DNA of 10,152 nucleotides, from positions 1 through 10,152 of the forward strand of contig JANNKM010000182.1 of assembly GCA_031396305.1 (NCBI GenBank). Reading direction: 5' to 3'. Under the pieces are notes generated by a model, which was given only the letters and a program-made list of their open reading frames with translations, did not search any database and was not told the origin of the DNA. The first letter of the stretch is position 1. Each line of letters starts with the position of its first letter. The DNA comes from JAEMQF01 sp031396305. Its GTDB lineage: Bacteria; Pseudomonadota; Gammaproteobacteria; Burkholderiales; Burkholderiaceae_C. The position numbers and the translations under genes are program-made. Of the stretch, positions 1 through 5,247 are shown in pieces.

Positions 1-318
1 CGGGAACAGCGGGCGCAGCGGCCGGTCGATGAGGCGCGAGGTCAGCGTCTCCAGCTCGCTCGGCCGGCCTTCGCGCTTGAAAAAGCTGCCGGGAATCTTG
101 CCGGCGGCGTAGGTCTTTTCAATGTAGTCCACCGTCAGCGGGAAGAAATCCTGCCCCGGCTTGGCGTTTTTCGCCGCCACAACGGTGGCGAGGATAACGG
201 TGTCTTCAATGTCGACGAGCACGGCGCCGCTGGATTGGCGGGCGATTTCGCCTGTCTCCATCGTGACCTTGTGCGGGCCCCATTGGAACGTCTTGGTGAT
301 TTTCTTGAACATGCTCAT
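1..318 (-). CDS. pnp: Polyribonucleotide nucleotidyltransferase (PNPase), N-terminal 106 residues, cut by the window edge
   Basis: PNPase is a trimeric phosphorolytic 3'-5' exoribonuclease of mRNA turnover and a degradosome partner. Only the start of the first RNase PH domain is visible. It reads MSMFKKITKTFQWG at the start, then the family blocks METGEIARQSSGAVLV, FFPLTVDYIEKTYAAGKIPG and SFFKREGRPSELETLTSRL, and ends at RPLRPLFP at the window edge. Three in-frame ATGs (324, 318, 312) compete. GGAG at 327-330 is 8 nt from the ATG at 318, only 2 nt from 324 and 14 nt from 312, so 318 is chosen; it also fits the usual betaproteobacterial N-terminus. The gene follows rpsO on the same strand, as in many proteobacteria, and probably shares its transcript. 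The part seen has no frameshift or missing motif. The catalytic second RNase PH domain and the KH/S1 domains lie outside the window. Confidence 0.97.
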   Translation of the reverse strand, partial: MSMFKKITKTFQWGPHKVTMETGEIARQSSGAVLVDIEDTVILATVVAAKNAKPGQDFFPLTVDYIEKTYAAGKIPGSFFKREGRPSELETLTSRLIDRPLRPLFP

Positions 319-384
319 GGGCATTTCTCCGGTTAGGGCTGGCCGCAACAGCGTGGCTCAGCAGGTCGGGACACCGGCGAATCG

Positions 385-447
385 TGGCGTGATGCCATTC
401 CAATGGTGTTCGGCGTGGAACATCGATGGAATGACACAGTGGCGCCA
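385..447 (-). promoter_or_regulatory. Long imperfect stem-loop in the pnp leader
   Basis: The arms 396-402 (CATTCCA) and 427-433 (TGGAATG) pair perfectly. Inside them 407-411 pairs with 418-422 around a six-base loop (412-417), with an internal mismatched region between the two stems. Outside, TGGCG (385-389) can pair with CGCCA (443-447). The structure lies about 70-130 nt upstream of the pnp start. In E. coli the rpsO-pnp intergenic RNA forms a long stem that RNase III cuts, after which PNPase degrades its own mRNA. Position and shape here suggest the same autoregulation, but this is an inference. Two pairs that are G-U on the plus strand become A-C mismatches in the minus-strand RNA, so the stem is weaker than it first appears. 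Confidence 0.45.
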
Positions 448-473
448 GTAGTCTGGTTTGTTCCCGTGGTCAA
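445..473 (-). promoter_or_regulatory. Weak candidate promoter for pnp
   Basis: On the minus strand TTGACC (468-473) is followed after 17 nt by TACTGG (445-450). The -35 is good and the -10 poor. E. coli pnp has its own promoter at the equivalent place, which is the main reason to list this one. Confidence 0.25.
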
Positions 474-480
474 AGGAGGA

Positions 481-507
481 GCCTGCGCTGGCGAATTCCA
501 GACAGGC
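481..507 (-). terminator. Stem-loop after rpsO, probable attenuator or partial terminator
   Basis: In the minus-strand RNA GCCTG and CTGG pair with CCAG and CAGGC around an AATTCG loop. The stem has 9 bp with a small asymmetric internal bulge. It starts about 25 nt after the rpsO stop and is followed by TCCTCCTTTG, a short pyrimidine-rich run rather than a proper U tract. In E. coli a terminator at this place lets part of the transcription read through from rpsO into pnp. I infer the same role, with incomplete termination. Confidence 0.5.
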
Positions 508-531
508 CCCATCGTGCGGACTCGCGCGGCG

Positions 532-801
532 TTACTTGCGCAAGCCCAATTTCTGGATCAACGCCGTATAGCGTTCGGCGTCGGTTTCCCGCAGGTACGA
601 GAGCAGGCTCTTGCGCCGGTTCACCATCTTGAGCAGACCGCGCCGACCATGGTGGTCCTTGAGGTGCGTCTTGAAGTGCGGTGTGAGTTCGTTGATGCGG
701 TCGGTCAGCAATGCGACTTGCACTTCTGGCGATCCAGTGTCGGTGGCGCTGCGTGCGTTGGCCTTGACGATCTCGGCCTTGTGCGCCGTGGTGGCGGTCA
801 T
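532..801 (-). CDS. rpsO: Small ribosomal subunit protein uS15 (S15)
   Basis: S15 binds the central domain of 16S rRNA and is an early assembly protein of the 30S platform. The 89-residue product has the normal family length and is all helical. The block TGSPEVQVALLTDRINELT is followed by HFKTHLKDHHGRRGLL, which contains the conserved His/Asp/Arg residues that contact rRNA, and then by the basic C-terminal helix MVNRRKSLLSYL. The open frame continues upstream to 843, but MTATTAHKAEIV at 801 is the conserved start and has AGGA about 8 nt ahead of it on the minus strand. The gene lies between the aminotransferase and pnp on the same strand. Its mRNA leader starts near a TATAAT box at 947-952 and carries a hairpin that could take part in S15 autoregulation. 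Confidence 0.98.
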   Translation of the reverse strand: MTATTAHKAEIVKANARSATDTGSPEVQVALLTDRINELTPHFKTHLKDHHGRRGLLKMVNRRKSLLSYLRETDAERYTALIQKLGLRK

Positions 802-915
802 AACTCGTTTCCTAAAGTCTGGACCCGAGCCGCCGCGACCCATGCAGGCCGAGGCTGACGCGGTTCCGATTGATCACTTGCGGTCGCGGGTGAAACCAAC
901 CTGCGCCGTGCCTGC

Positions 916-938
916 CTTCAAACCCTGGTGGCTTGAAG
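916..938 (-). promoter_or_regulatory. Hairpin at the 5' end of the rpsO mRNA leader
   Basis: CTTCAAGCC and GGTTTGAAG in the minus-strand RNA form nine pairs, one of them G-U, around a five-base loop (925-929). The stem begins about 9-10 nt downstream of the -10 box at 947-952, so it would sit at the extreme 5' end of the transcript. Possible roles are a 5'-end stabiliser or part of an S15-binding leader. Known S15 leaders differ between phyla, so function is not assigned. Confidence 0.4.
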
Positions 939-946
939 AGCGGGCG

Positions 947-952
947 ATTATA
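947..952 (-). promoter_or_regulatory. Candidate -10 box for rpsO
   Basis: A perfect TATAAT is present on the minus strand, about 145 nt upstream of the rpsO start. No good -35 exists at 16-18 nt: the bases at 970-975 read ACGTTT and belong to the arm of the neighbouring palindrome. TTGAGA (962-967) is only 9 nt away and cannot be the partner. A perfect -10 in otherwise GC-rich DNA upstream of a ribosomal protein gene is still suggestive. Confidence 0.4.
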
Positions 953-963
953 GGCTCAGGCTC

Positions 964-1180
964 TCAAGTAAACGTGGCTTTGCCACTTTACTTGAACCCC
1001 CGCGGGGGGCCGAGCCCGGACGTAGAACAGTCCCTGCGGACTGTTCTACGCTTGGCGAGGGCCATCGGGCTTGCAAGCCCGATGACGGGCCGGGCTGGCC
1101 CGGCCCTGGGGGTGCTCATGAGCAAATGTGGCTTTGCCGCTTTGCTCATCCCCCTCGAGGGGCGGACGACGTACTTCGTC
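964..1180. repeat. Cluster of eight adjacent palindromes, REP/BIME-like composite repeat
   Basis: Eight inverted repeats follow one another with almost no spacer. 964-995: arms TCAAGTAAA and GTGGC, TTT loop. 997-1008: CCCCCGCGGGGG. 1021-1050: 13-bp arms CGTAGAACAGTCC, four-base loop. 1063-1084: a perfect 22-nt palindrome, half-site CATCGGGCTTG. 1087-1106: arms GGGCCGGGC, two-base centre. 1118-1149: arms ATGAGCAAA, then GTGGC-TTT-GCCGC. 1151-1162: CCCCTCGAGGGG. 1165-1180: one mismatched pair. The first and sixth share the core GTGGCTTTGCC with different outer arms. A near-direct repeat (about 1102-1116 and 1181-1195) suggests a modular or duplicated unit. Similar mosaics occur between genes in Burkholderiales, but here most of the cluster is inside the aminotransferase frame. 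Copy number elsewhere in the genome cannot be judged. Confidence 0.85.
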
Positions 1181-2340
1181 GGCCTGGGGGGTGCTGTCAA
1201 CACCCGGGCCAGCCGCTGCACGCCATCGGTCAGGCGGCTCAGGTCGCGCGTCGCAAAGCACCAGCGCAGCCAGCCTTCGGTTTCCCGACCGAACGCGACG
1301 CCCGGGGCCAGGCCCAGGCCGACTTCGGCCACCAGTCGCTTGGCGAACGCCAGCGAATCGGCTTGGCCTTGCACCCGGAAAAAGGCGTACATGCCGGCGT
1401 CGGGCATCGCAAGTTCAATCCCGGGCAACGCGACAAGCTGCGGCACGAGCACGTCGCGGCAAGCTTTCAGCCGGCGCACCAGCGCCGGCACGGAGTCGCT
1501 CGCACCGGCCAACGCCGCGACGCCCGCGCGTTGCACGAACGTCGGCGCGCACGAGGTGTTGAATTCGATCAGCTTGCCCAGGGCGTCCATCGTGTCGCGC
1601 GGCGCCACCAGCCACCCCAGGCGCCAACCCGTCATGACGAAGCTCTTGGAAAAGCTGTGCGCGACGATCAACCTGTCGTCGGGCTGCGCGACATCCAGAA
1701 AGCTCGGTGCGCATCGCTGGCCGGCAACGTAGTAGAGCCGTTCATAGACTTCATCGGCGACGATCCAGGTGCCGGTGCGCCGGCAATGGGCGAGCAGCGC
1801 TTCTTGCTCGGCGCGTGTCAGCGCCCAGCCGGTGGGATTGTTCGGCGCGTTCACAAGCAGCACGCGAGTCCTGGGTGTCACGGCATCGAGCAGGCTTTGC
1901 AAATCGAGCCGCCAGGCGCCCGCCTGAGCGCGCAGCGATAACGGCTTCACCACCGCGCCCAGGATTTCCGGCTGCGCCGTCAGGTTGGGCCAGATCGGCA
2001 CGACCGCGACCACCTCGTCACCCGGGTCGAGCAGCGCCTGCATTGCCAGCATGAGTGCATTCACGCCGCTGGAGGTGACGGCGATGCGCTCCATTCCCAC
2101 CGGGCGGTGCAGGCTGCTCACATACGCGGCAAGCGCTTCGCGCAGTTCGGGCAATCCAAAGTTGTGCGCGTAGAAGGTTTCGCCCGCGGCGATGGAACGC
2201 GCCGCCGCTTCGCCCACATGCGCGGGGGTCGCTTCGTCGCTCTCGCCGAACCAGAACGCCAGCACGTCGCTGCGGCCGATGCCGGCGTTGGCGACTTCGC
2301 GAATCTTTGACGCCGGCAGTTCTTCGATCACCCGTCTCAT
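988..2340 (-). CDS. Class I/II PLP-dependent aminotransferase with a repeat-derived C-terminal extension
   Basis: This is a fold-type I aminotransferase that moves an amino group between an amino acid and a 2-oxo acid using pyridoxal phosphate; the substrate is unknown. Lys232 in HSFSKSF is the Schiff-base lysine. The NNPTG block lies at 167-171, Asp196 and Tyr199 in VADEVYER contact the cofactor, and Arg359 in GWLRWCF should bind the substrate carboxylate. The family domain ends near residue 382 (nt 1195). The last 68 residues (nt 991-1194) are read through the palindromic cluster and look like translated repeat, rich in Pro, Arg and Lys. The stop lies inside the last palindrome. The start at 2340 overlaps the tsaD stop as ATGA, so translation is probably coupled. 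Family assignment is firm; a more exact name such as aspartate or aromatic aminotransferase is not supported. Confidence 0.93.
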   Translation of the reverse strand: MRRVIEELPASKIREVANAGIGRSDVLAFWFGESDEATPAHVGEAAARSIAAGETFYAHNFGLPELREALAAYVSSLHRPVGMERIAVTSSGVNALMLAMQALLDPGDEVVAVVPIWPNLTAQPEILGAVVKPLSLRAQAGAWRLDLQSLLDAVTPRTRVLLVNAPNNPTGWALTRAEQEALLAHCRRTGTWIVADEVYERLYYVAGQRCAPSFLDVAQPDDRLIVAHSFSKSFVMTGWRLGWLVAPRDTMDALGKLIEFNTSCAPTFVQRAGVAALAGASDSVPALVRRLKACRDVLVPQLVALPGIELAMPDAGMYAFFRVQGQADSLAFAKRLVAEVGLGLAPGVAFGRETEGWLRWCFATRDLSRLTDGVQRLARVLTAPPRPTKYVVRPSRGMSKAAKPHLLMSTPRAGPARPVIGLASPMALAKRRTVRRDCSTSGLGPPRGFK

Positions 2341-3413
2341 GCCTGGATACCTGCTTGCGGAGAATTTTCAGAGGACACGGCCATCAATGGCCAACGCGGT
2401 TTCACATCAAACGCGTAGCGCGTCGATGCATCCGCAATGCCGCGTTGCAAGCGCATCGCCGCGGCCAATGCAATCATTGCGCCATTGTCGCTGCACAGTT
2501 CCAGCTCCGGGTAGTGCACGCGCGCGCCGCGCCTGCGACACGCCGCGTCGAGCAACGCGCGCAAGCAAAGATTCGCGCCCACGCCGCCGCTGACGACCAG
2601 GCGCGACAAGCCGGTTCGCTCAAGCGCCAACAATGACTTGTGCACGAGCACGTCGACGATCGCCTGTTGCGTCGCCGCCGCCAAGTTGGCGCGCGTCTGC
2701 TCGCAGACATTGCTGCCAAGCTTCAACGCCTGGGTACGCACTGCCGTCTTCAATCCCGCGAACGAAAAATCGAGCGTCGCGCTCTTCATCAGTGGTCGGG
2801 GCAAACTGAATGCAGTGCAATCGCCAAACGCCGCGAGCCGCGCCAGCGCCGGCCCACCGGGGTAGCCCAGGCCCAGCAACTGGGCAGACTTGTCGAACGC
2901 CTCGCCGGCCGCGTCGTCGATCGTTTCGCCGAGTAGTTCATAGCGCCCGACGTCGTCCACGCGCATCAGCTGCGTGTGTCCACCCGACGCGAGCAAGGCG
3001 ACGAACGGAAACTGCGGCGGGTCGCGCGACAGGAATGGTGACAGCAAGTGCCCTTCCAGATGGTGCACGCCGAGCACCGGGCGAGCCAGTGCCGCAGCCA
3101 GTGAACACGCCACTCCCGCGCCGACGAGCAACGCGCCCGCCAGGCCCGGGCCGCGCGTGAACGCCACCACGTCGATCGCCTCCAGCGCGATTCCCGAGTC
3201 CGCGAGCACCTGGCGGATCAACGGCACGACGCGTCGGATGTGGTCGCGCGAAGCCAGTTCCGGGACGACGCCGCCGTAGGCACCGTGCATCTCGACCTGG
3301 CTGTGCAGCGCGTGCGCCAGCAGCTTCGGCGTGCCGGTGGTGTCGATGCTATCGGCTTGAACGACGGCGACGCCGGTTTCGTCGCACGAGGTTTCGATGC
3401 CGAGCACAATCAT
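2337..3413 (-). CDS. tsaD: tRNA N6-adenosine threonylcarbamoyltransferase TsaD
   Basis: TsaD (formerly Gcp/YgjD) transfers the threonylcarbamoyl group from threonylcarbamoyl-AMP to A37 of tRNAs that read ANN codons, working in the cytoplasm with TsaB and TsaE. The 358-residue product begins MIVLGIETSCDETGVAVV, the family signature. His118 and His122 in HHLEGH, with Asp309 in CSDNG, form the metal site. Nucleotide-binding Gly blocks are seen at ASGGHTQL (142-149) and VSGGVGANL (274-282). Length is slightly above the usual 335-345, mostly through the C-terminal tail after FDVKPRW. The gene overlaps ubiD upstream and the aminotransferase downstream by 4 nt each (ATGA), so it is the middle gene of a coupled operon. 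TsaB and TsaE are not in the window. Confidence 0.97.
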   Translation of the reverse strand: MIVLGIETSCDETGVAVVQADSIDTTGTPKLLAHALHSQVEMHGAYGGVVPELASRDHIRRVVPLIRQVLADSGIALEAIDVVAFTRGPGLAGALLVGAGVACSLAAALARPVLGVHHLEGHLLSPFLSRDPPQFPFVALLASGGHTQLMRVDDVGRYELLGETIDDAAGEAFDKSAQLLGLGYPGGPALARLAAFGDCTAFSLPRPLMKSATLDFSFAGLKTAVRTQALKLGSNVCEQTRANLAAATQQAIVDVLVHKSLLALERTGLSRLVVSGGVGANLCLRALLDAACRRRGARVHYPELELCSDNGAMIALAAAMRLQRGIADASTRYAFDVKPRWPLMAVSSENSPQAGIQA

Positions 3414-4981
3414 CGAGGCAGTGTAGGTGGGCGCGCAAGAATGTCAGCGAGCAACCCCGCCACCCGCTCGCGAACCGGCGCAGGCAGCGTGATCACCTTG
3501 CCCCACTGGCGATCCGTCTCGCCCGGCCACTTGTTCGTCGCATCCAGCCCCAGCTTGCCTCCCAGGCCGCTGACGGGCGAGGCGAAATCGAGGTAGTCGA
3601 TCGGCGTGTTCGAGATCAACGTGGTGTCGCGCGCCGGATCCACACGCGTCGTGATCGCCCAGATGACGTCGGGCCAGCTGCGGATGTCGACGTCGTCATC
3701 GGTCACGACGATGAACTTGGTGTACATGAACTGGCGCAGGAAACTCCACACGCCGAACATCACGCGCTTGGCGTGACCCGGGTAGCTCTTGCGCATGCTG
3801 ACGATCGCCATGCGGTAGCTACAACCTTCGGGAGGAAGGTAGAAATCGGTGATCTCCGGAAACTGCTTCTGCAGGATCGGGACGAACACTTCGTTCAGCG
3901 CGACGCCCAGCACCGCGGGCTCATCGGGCGGCTTGCCGGTGTAGGTGGAGTGATAGACGGGACTGCGCCGATGCGTCAGGCGCGTGATCTCGAACACCGG
4001 AAACCACTCCTGCTCGTTGTAATAGCCGGTGTGGTCGCCGAACGGCCCCTCAAGCGCGTGCAGGTAGCCGTTGATCTCTTTCAGCGCCGCGCCGGATTCG
4101 CTCACGCCCGAATACCCGGGCGCGCAAACGGGAATGCAGCCCTCCAGCACGATCTCCGCGGTGGCAGGCACTTGCAGCATGACGCCTGCGTCGCCAACCG
4201 ATGAATCGACCACTTCCGTGCGACTGCCGCGCAGCAGCCCGGCAAACTGGTACTCCGACAACGTGTCGGGCACGGGCGTCACGGCGCCGAGCATCGTCGC
4301 CGGGTCGGCGCCGAGCGCTACGGCAATCGGAAACGGCTGTCCGGGCTTGGCCAGCGCGAATTCGCGGAAGTCCAGCGCGCCGCCGCGCTGCGCAAGCCAG
4401 CGCATGATGACCCGGCGCCTGCCAATCACCTGCTGCCGGTAGATGCCCAGGTTCTGGCGCCGCCGCGCCGTCGGCCCACCCTGCGGCCCGCGCGTGATGA
4501 CCAGGCCCCAGGTGATCAAGGGCCCGGCGTCGTCCGGCCAGCAGGTCTGTACCGGAAGAAGTGCGAGGTCGACGTCGCTGCCTTGGATCACGACCTCCTG
4601 GCACGCGGCGGAACGCACGACCGCCGGTTTCATGTCCCAAAGCGACTTGACCAGGTGCAGCAATCGTCCGGCGTCCTTCACTCCCGCCGGCGGCTCGGGT
4701 TCCTTCAGGCTCGCCAGGACTTTTCCCACCTGCCGCAGCTCCGAAACTTCCGCAGCACCCATCGCCAATGCGACGCGGCGGGTCGTGCCGAACAGGTTGG
4801 TCAGCACAGGCATCGTGTTGCCGACGGGATGCTCGAACAGCAAGGCAGGCCCGCCGGCGCGCAACACGGCGTCACTCAATGCCGTCATCTCCAGGACTGG
4901 CGAAACTGGCTCGACGACTCGCTTTAACTCATTCGAACGCTCTAATCCAGCAATAAAGCCGCGCAAGTCCTGATATTTCAT
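3410..4981 (-). CDS. ubiD: 4-hydroxy-3-polyprenylbenzoate decarboxylase UbiD
   Basis: UbiD removes the carboxyl group of 4-hydroxy-3-polyprenylbenzoate in ubiquinone synthesis, using prenylated FMN made by UbiX. The 523-residue protein follows E. coli UbiD (497) closely: MKYQDLRGFI at the start, TCWPDDAGPLITWGL (146-160), NLGIYRQQ with Arg182, LGADPATMLGAVTPVPDTLSE, and EGPFGDHTGYYNE, where Glu311 and Asp316 should complete the Arg-Glu-Asp/Glu catalytic set. The C-terminal block is TPIDYLDFASPVSGLGGKLGLD. Two loops are longer than in E. coli: about five residues near 167-171 and about twenty between 284 and 309. The start at 4981 has no Shine-Dalgarno; CGATTCCTCC precedes it, and a five-codon frame ends across it (see 4978-4995). 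The gene is first in the ubiD-tsaD-aminotransferase operon and its stop overlaps the tsaD ATG. UbiX and other ubi genes are not visible. Confidence 0.96.
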   Translation of the reverse strand: MKYQDLRGFIAGLERSNELKRVVEPVSPVLEMTALSDAVLRAGGPALLFEHPVGNTMPVLTNLFGTTRRVALAMGAAEVSELRQVGKVLASLKEPEPPAGVKDAGRLLHLVKSLWDMKPAVVRSAACQEVVIQGSDVDLALLPVQTCWPDDAGPLITWGLVITRGPQGGPTARRRQNLGIYRQQVIGRRRVIMRWLAQRGGALDFREFALAKPGQPFPIAVALGADPATMLGAVTPVPDTLSEYQFAGLLRGSRTEVVDSSVGDAGVMLQVPATAEIVLEGCIPVCAPGYSGVSESGAALKEINGYLHALEGPFGDHTGYYNEQEWFPVFEITRLTHRRSPVYHSTYTGKPPDEPAVLGVALNEVFVPILQKQFPEITDFYLPPEGCSYRMAIVSMRKSYPGHAKRVMFGVWSFLRQFMYTKFIVVTDDDVDIRSWPDVIWAITTRVDPARDTTLISNTPIDYLDFASPVSGLGGKLGLDATNKWPGETDRQWGKVITLPAPVRERVAGLLADILARPPTLPR

Positions 4982-4995
4982 GGAGGAATCGACAT
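4978..4995 (-). other. Possible five-codon leader frame (MSIPP) overlapping the ubiD start
   Basis: ATG at 4995 reads M-S-I-P-P and stops at TGA 4980-4978, so its stop and the ubiD ATG share ATGA, the same overlap seen twice further down this operon. ubiD itself has no Shine-Dalgarno, so re-initiation from a tiny upstream frame would explain its translation. The mini-frame has only TCGGATTG ahead of it, a weak ribosome site. It could easily be chance. Confidence 0.2.
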
Positions 4996-5015
4996 CAATC
5001 CGAAAAATTTATCTG

Positions 5016-5045
5016 TTGACTGGGCTTATCTACAGTCCATAGAAT
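5016..5045 (+). promoter_or_regulatory. Sigma70-type promoter toward the lytic transglycosylase
   Basis: TTGACT (5016-5021) and TAGAAT (5040-5045) are 18 nt apart, in the only clearly AT-rich patch of the intergenic region. It points to the transglycosylase-glyA-nrdR direction. An inverted repeat GACTG (5018-5022)/CAGTC (5033-5037) overlaps the -35 and spacer and could be an operator. No equally good promoter was seen for ubiD on the other strand, although a TAAATT at 5007-5012 region on that strand is a weak -10 option. Confidence 0.5.
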
Positions 5046-5053
5046 CCGCGCAA

Positions 5054-5208
5054 CCCTGAGTTCACTCAGGGATAACCCGCGCCCTCATCGTTGGGATGAG
5101 TTTAGAGGCGCCGGGCTGCTTGCCTAAGCCGATCACCGGAATTCGCCGGTCCAGACGCTGCAGCCTCTCATTATTGCGGTTGGCATTGCCGGCCCAGACC
5201 AAGGTCTG
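5054..5208 (+). promoter_or_regulatory. Structured leader with four short hairpins upstream of the lytic transglycosylase
   Basis: Four stem-loops follow the promoter. 5054-5071: CCCTGAG, TTCA loop, CTCAGGG. 5084-5100: CTCATC/GATGAG, five-base loop. 5135-5150: ACCGG/CCGGT, six-base loop. 5195-5208: CAGAC/GTCTG with a CAAG loop (six pairs are complementary in sequence). None has a U tract. I do not recognise a known riboswitch class. A 37-codon frame starts at ATG 5096 inside the second hairpin and ends at TGA 5207-5209; it has no clear ribosome site. This is the only content I can see in the roughly 200 nt before the gene. Confidence 0.4.
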
Positions 5209-5247
5209 AGCGGCGCGATGCAAACGCGAAGAAACGAGGGTGGGGAC

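Noticed and set aside
964..995. Intrinsic terminator for the aminotransferase operon
   Set aside because: The stem is strong and spans the stop codon, but no U tract follows on the minus strand, so it was kept as a repeat unit only.
964..1180. CRISPR array
   Set aside because: The units are palindromes of different sequence and length placed end to end, with no constant repeat and no spacers.
611..1732. 373-codon open frame on the plus strand across rpsO and the aminotransferase
   Set aside because: It is antisense to rpsO and the aminotransferase, has no family motif or ribosome site, and arises from high GC in the real genes.
5046..5217. Glycine riboswitch controlling the glyA transcript
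   Set aside because: I could not find the conserved glycine aptamer core sequences, and the region is separated from glyA by a full gene.
5218..5247. Earlier ATG as the start of the transglycosylase
   Set aside because: No ribosome site upstream, and the hairpin ending at 5208 lies directly before it; the ATG at 5248 has GAGG at 8 nt.
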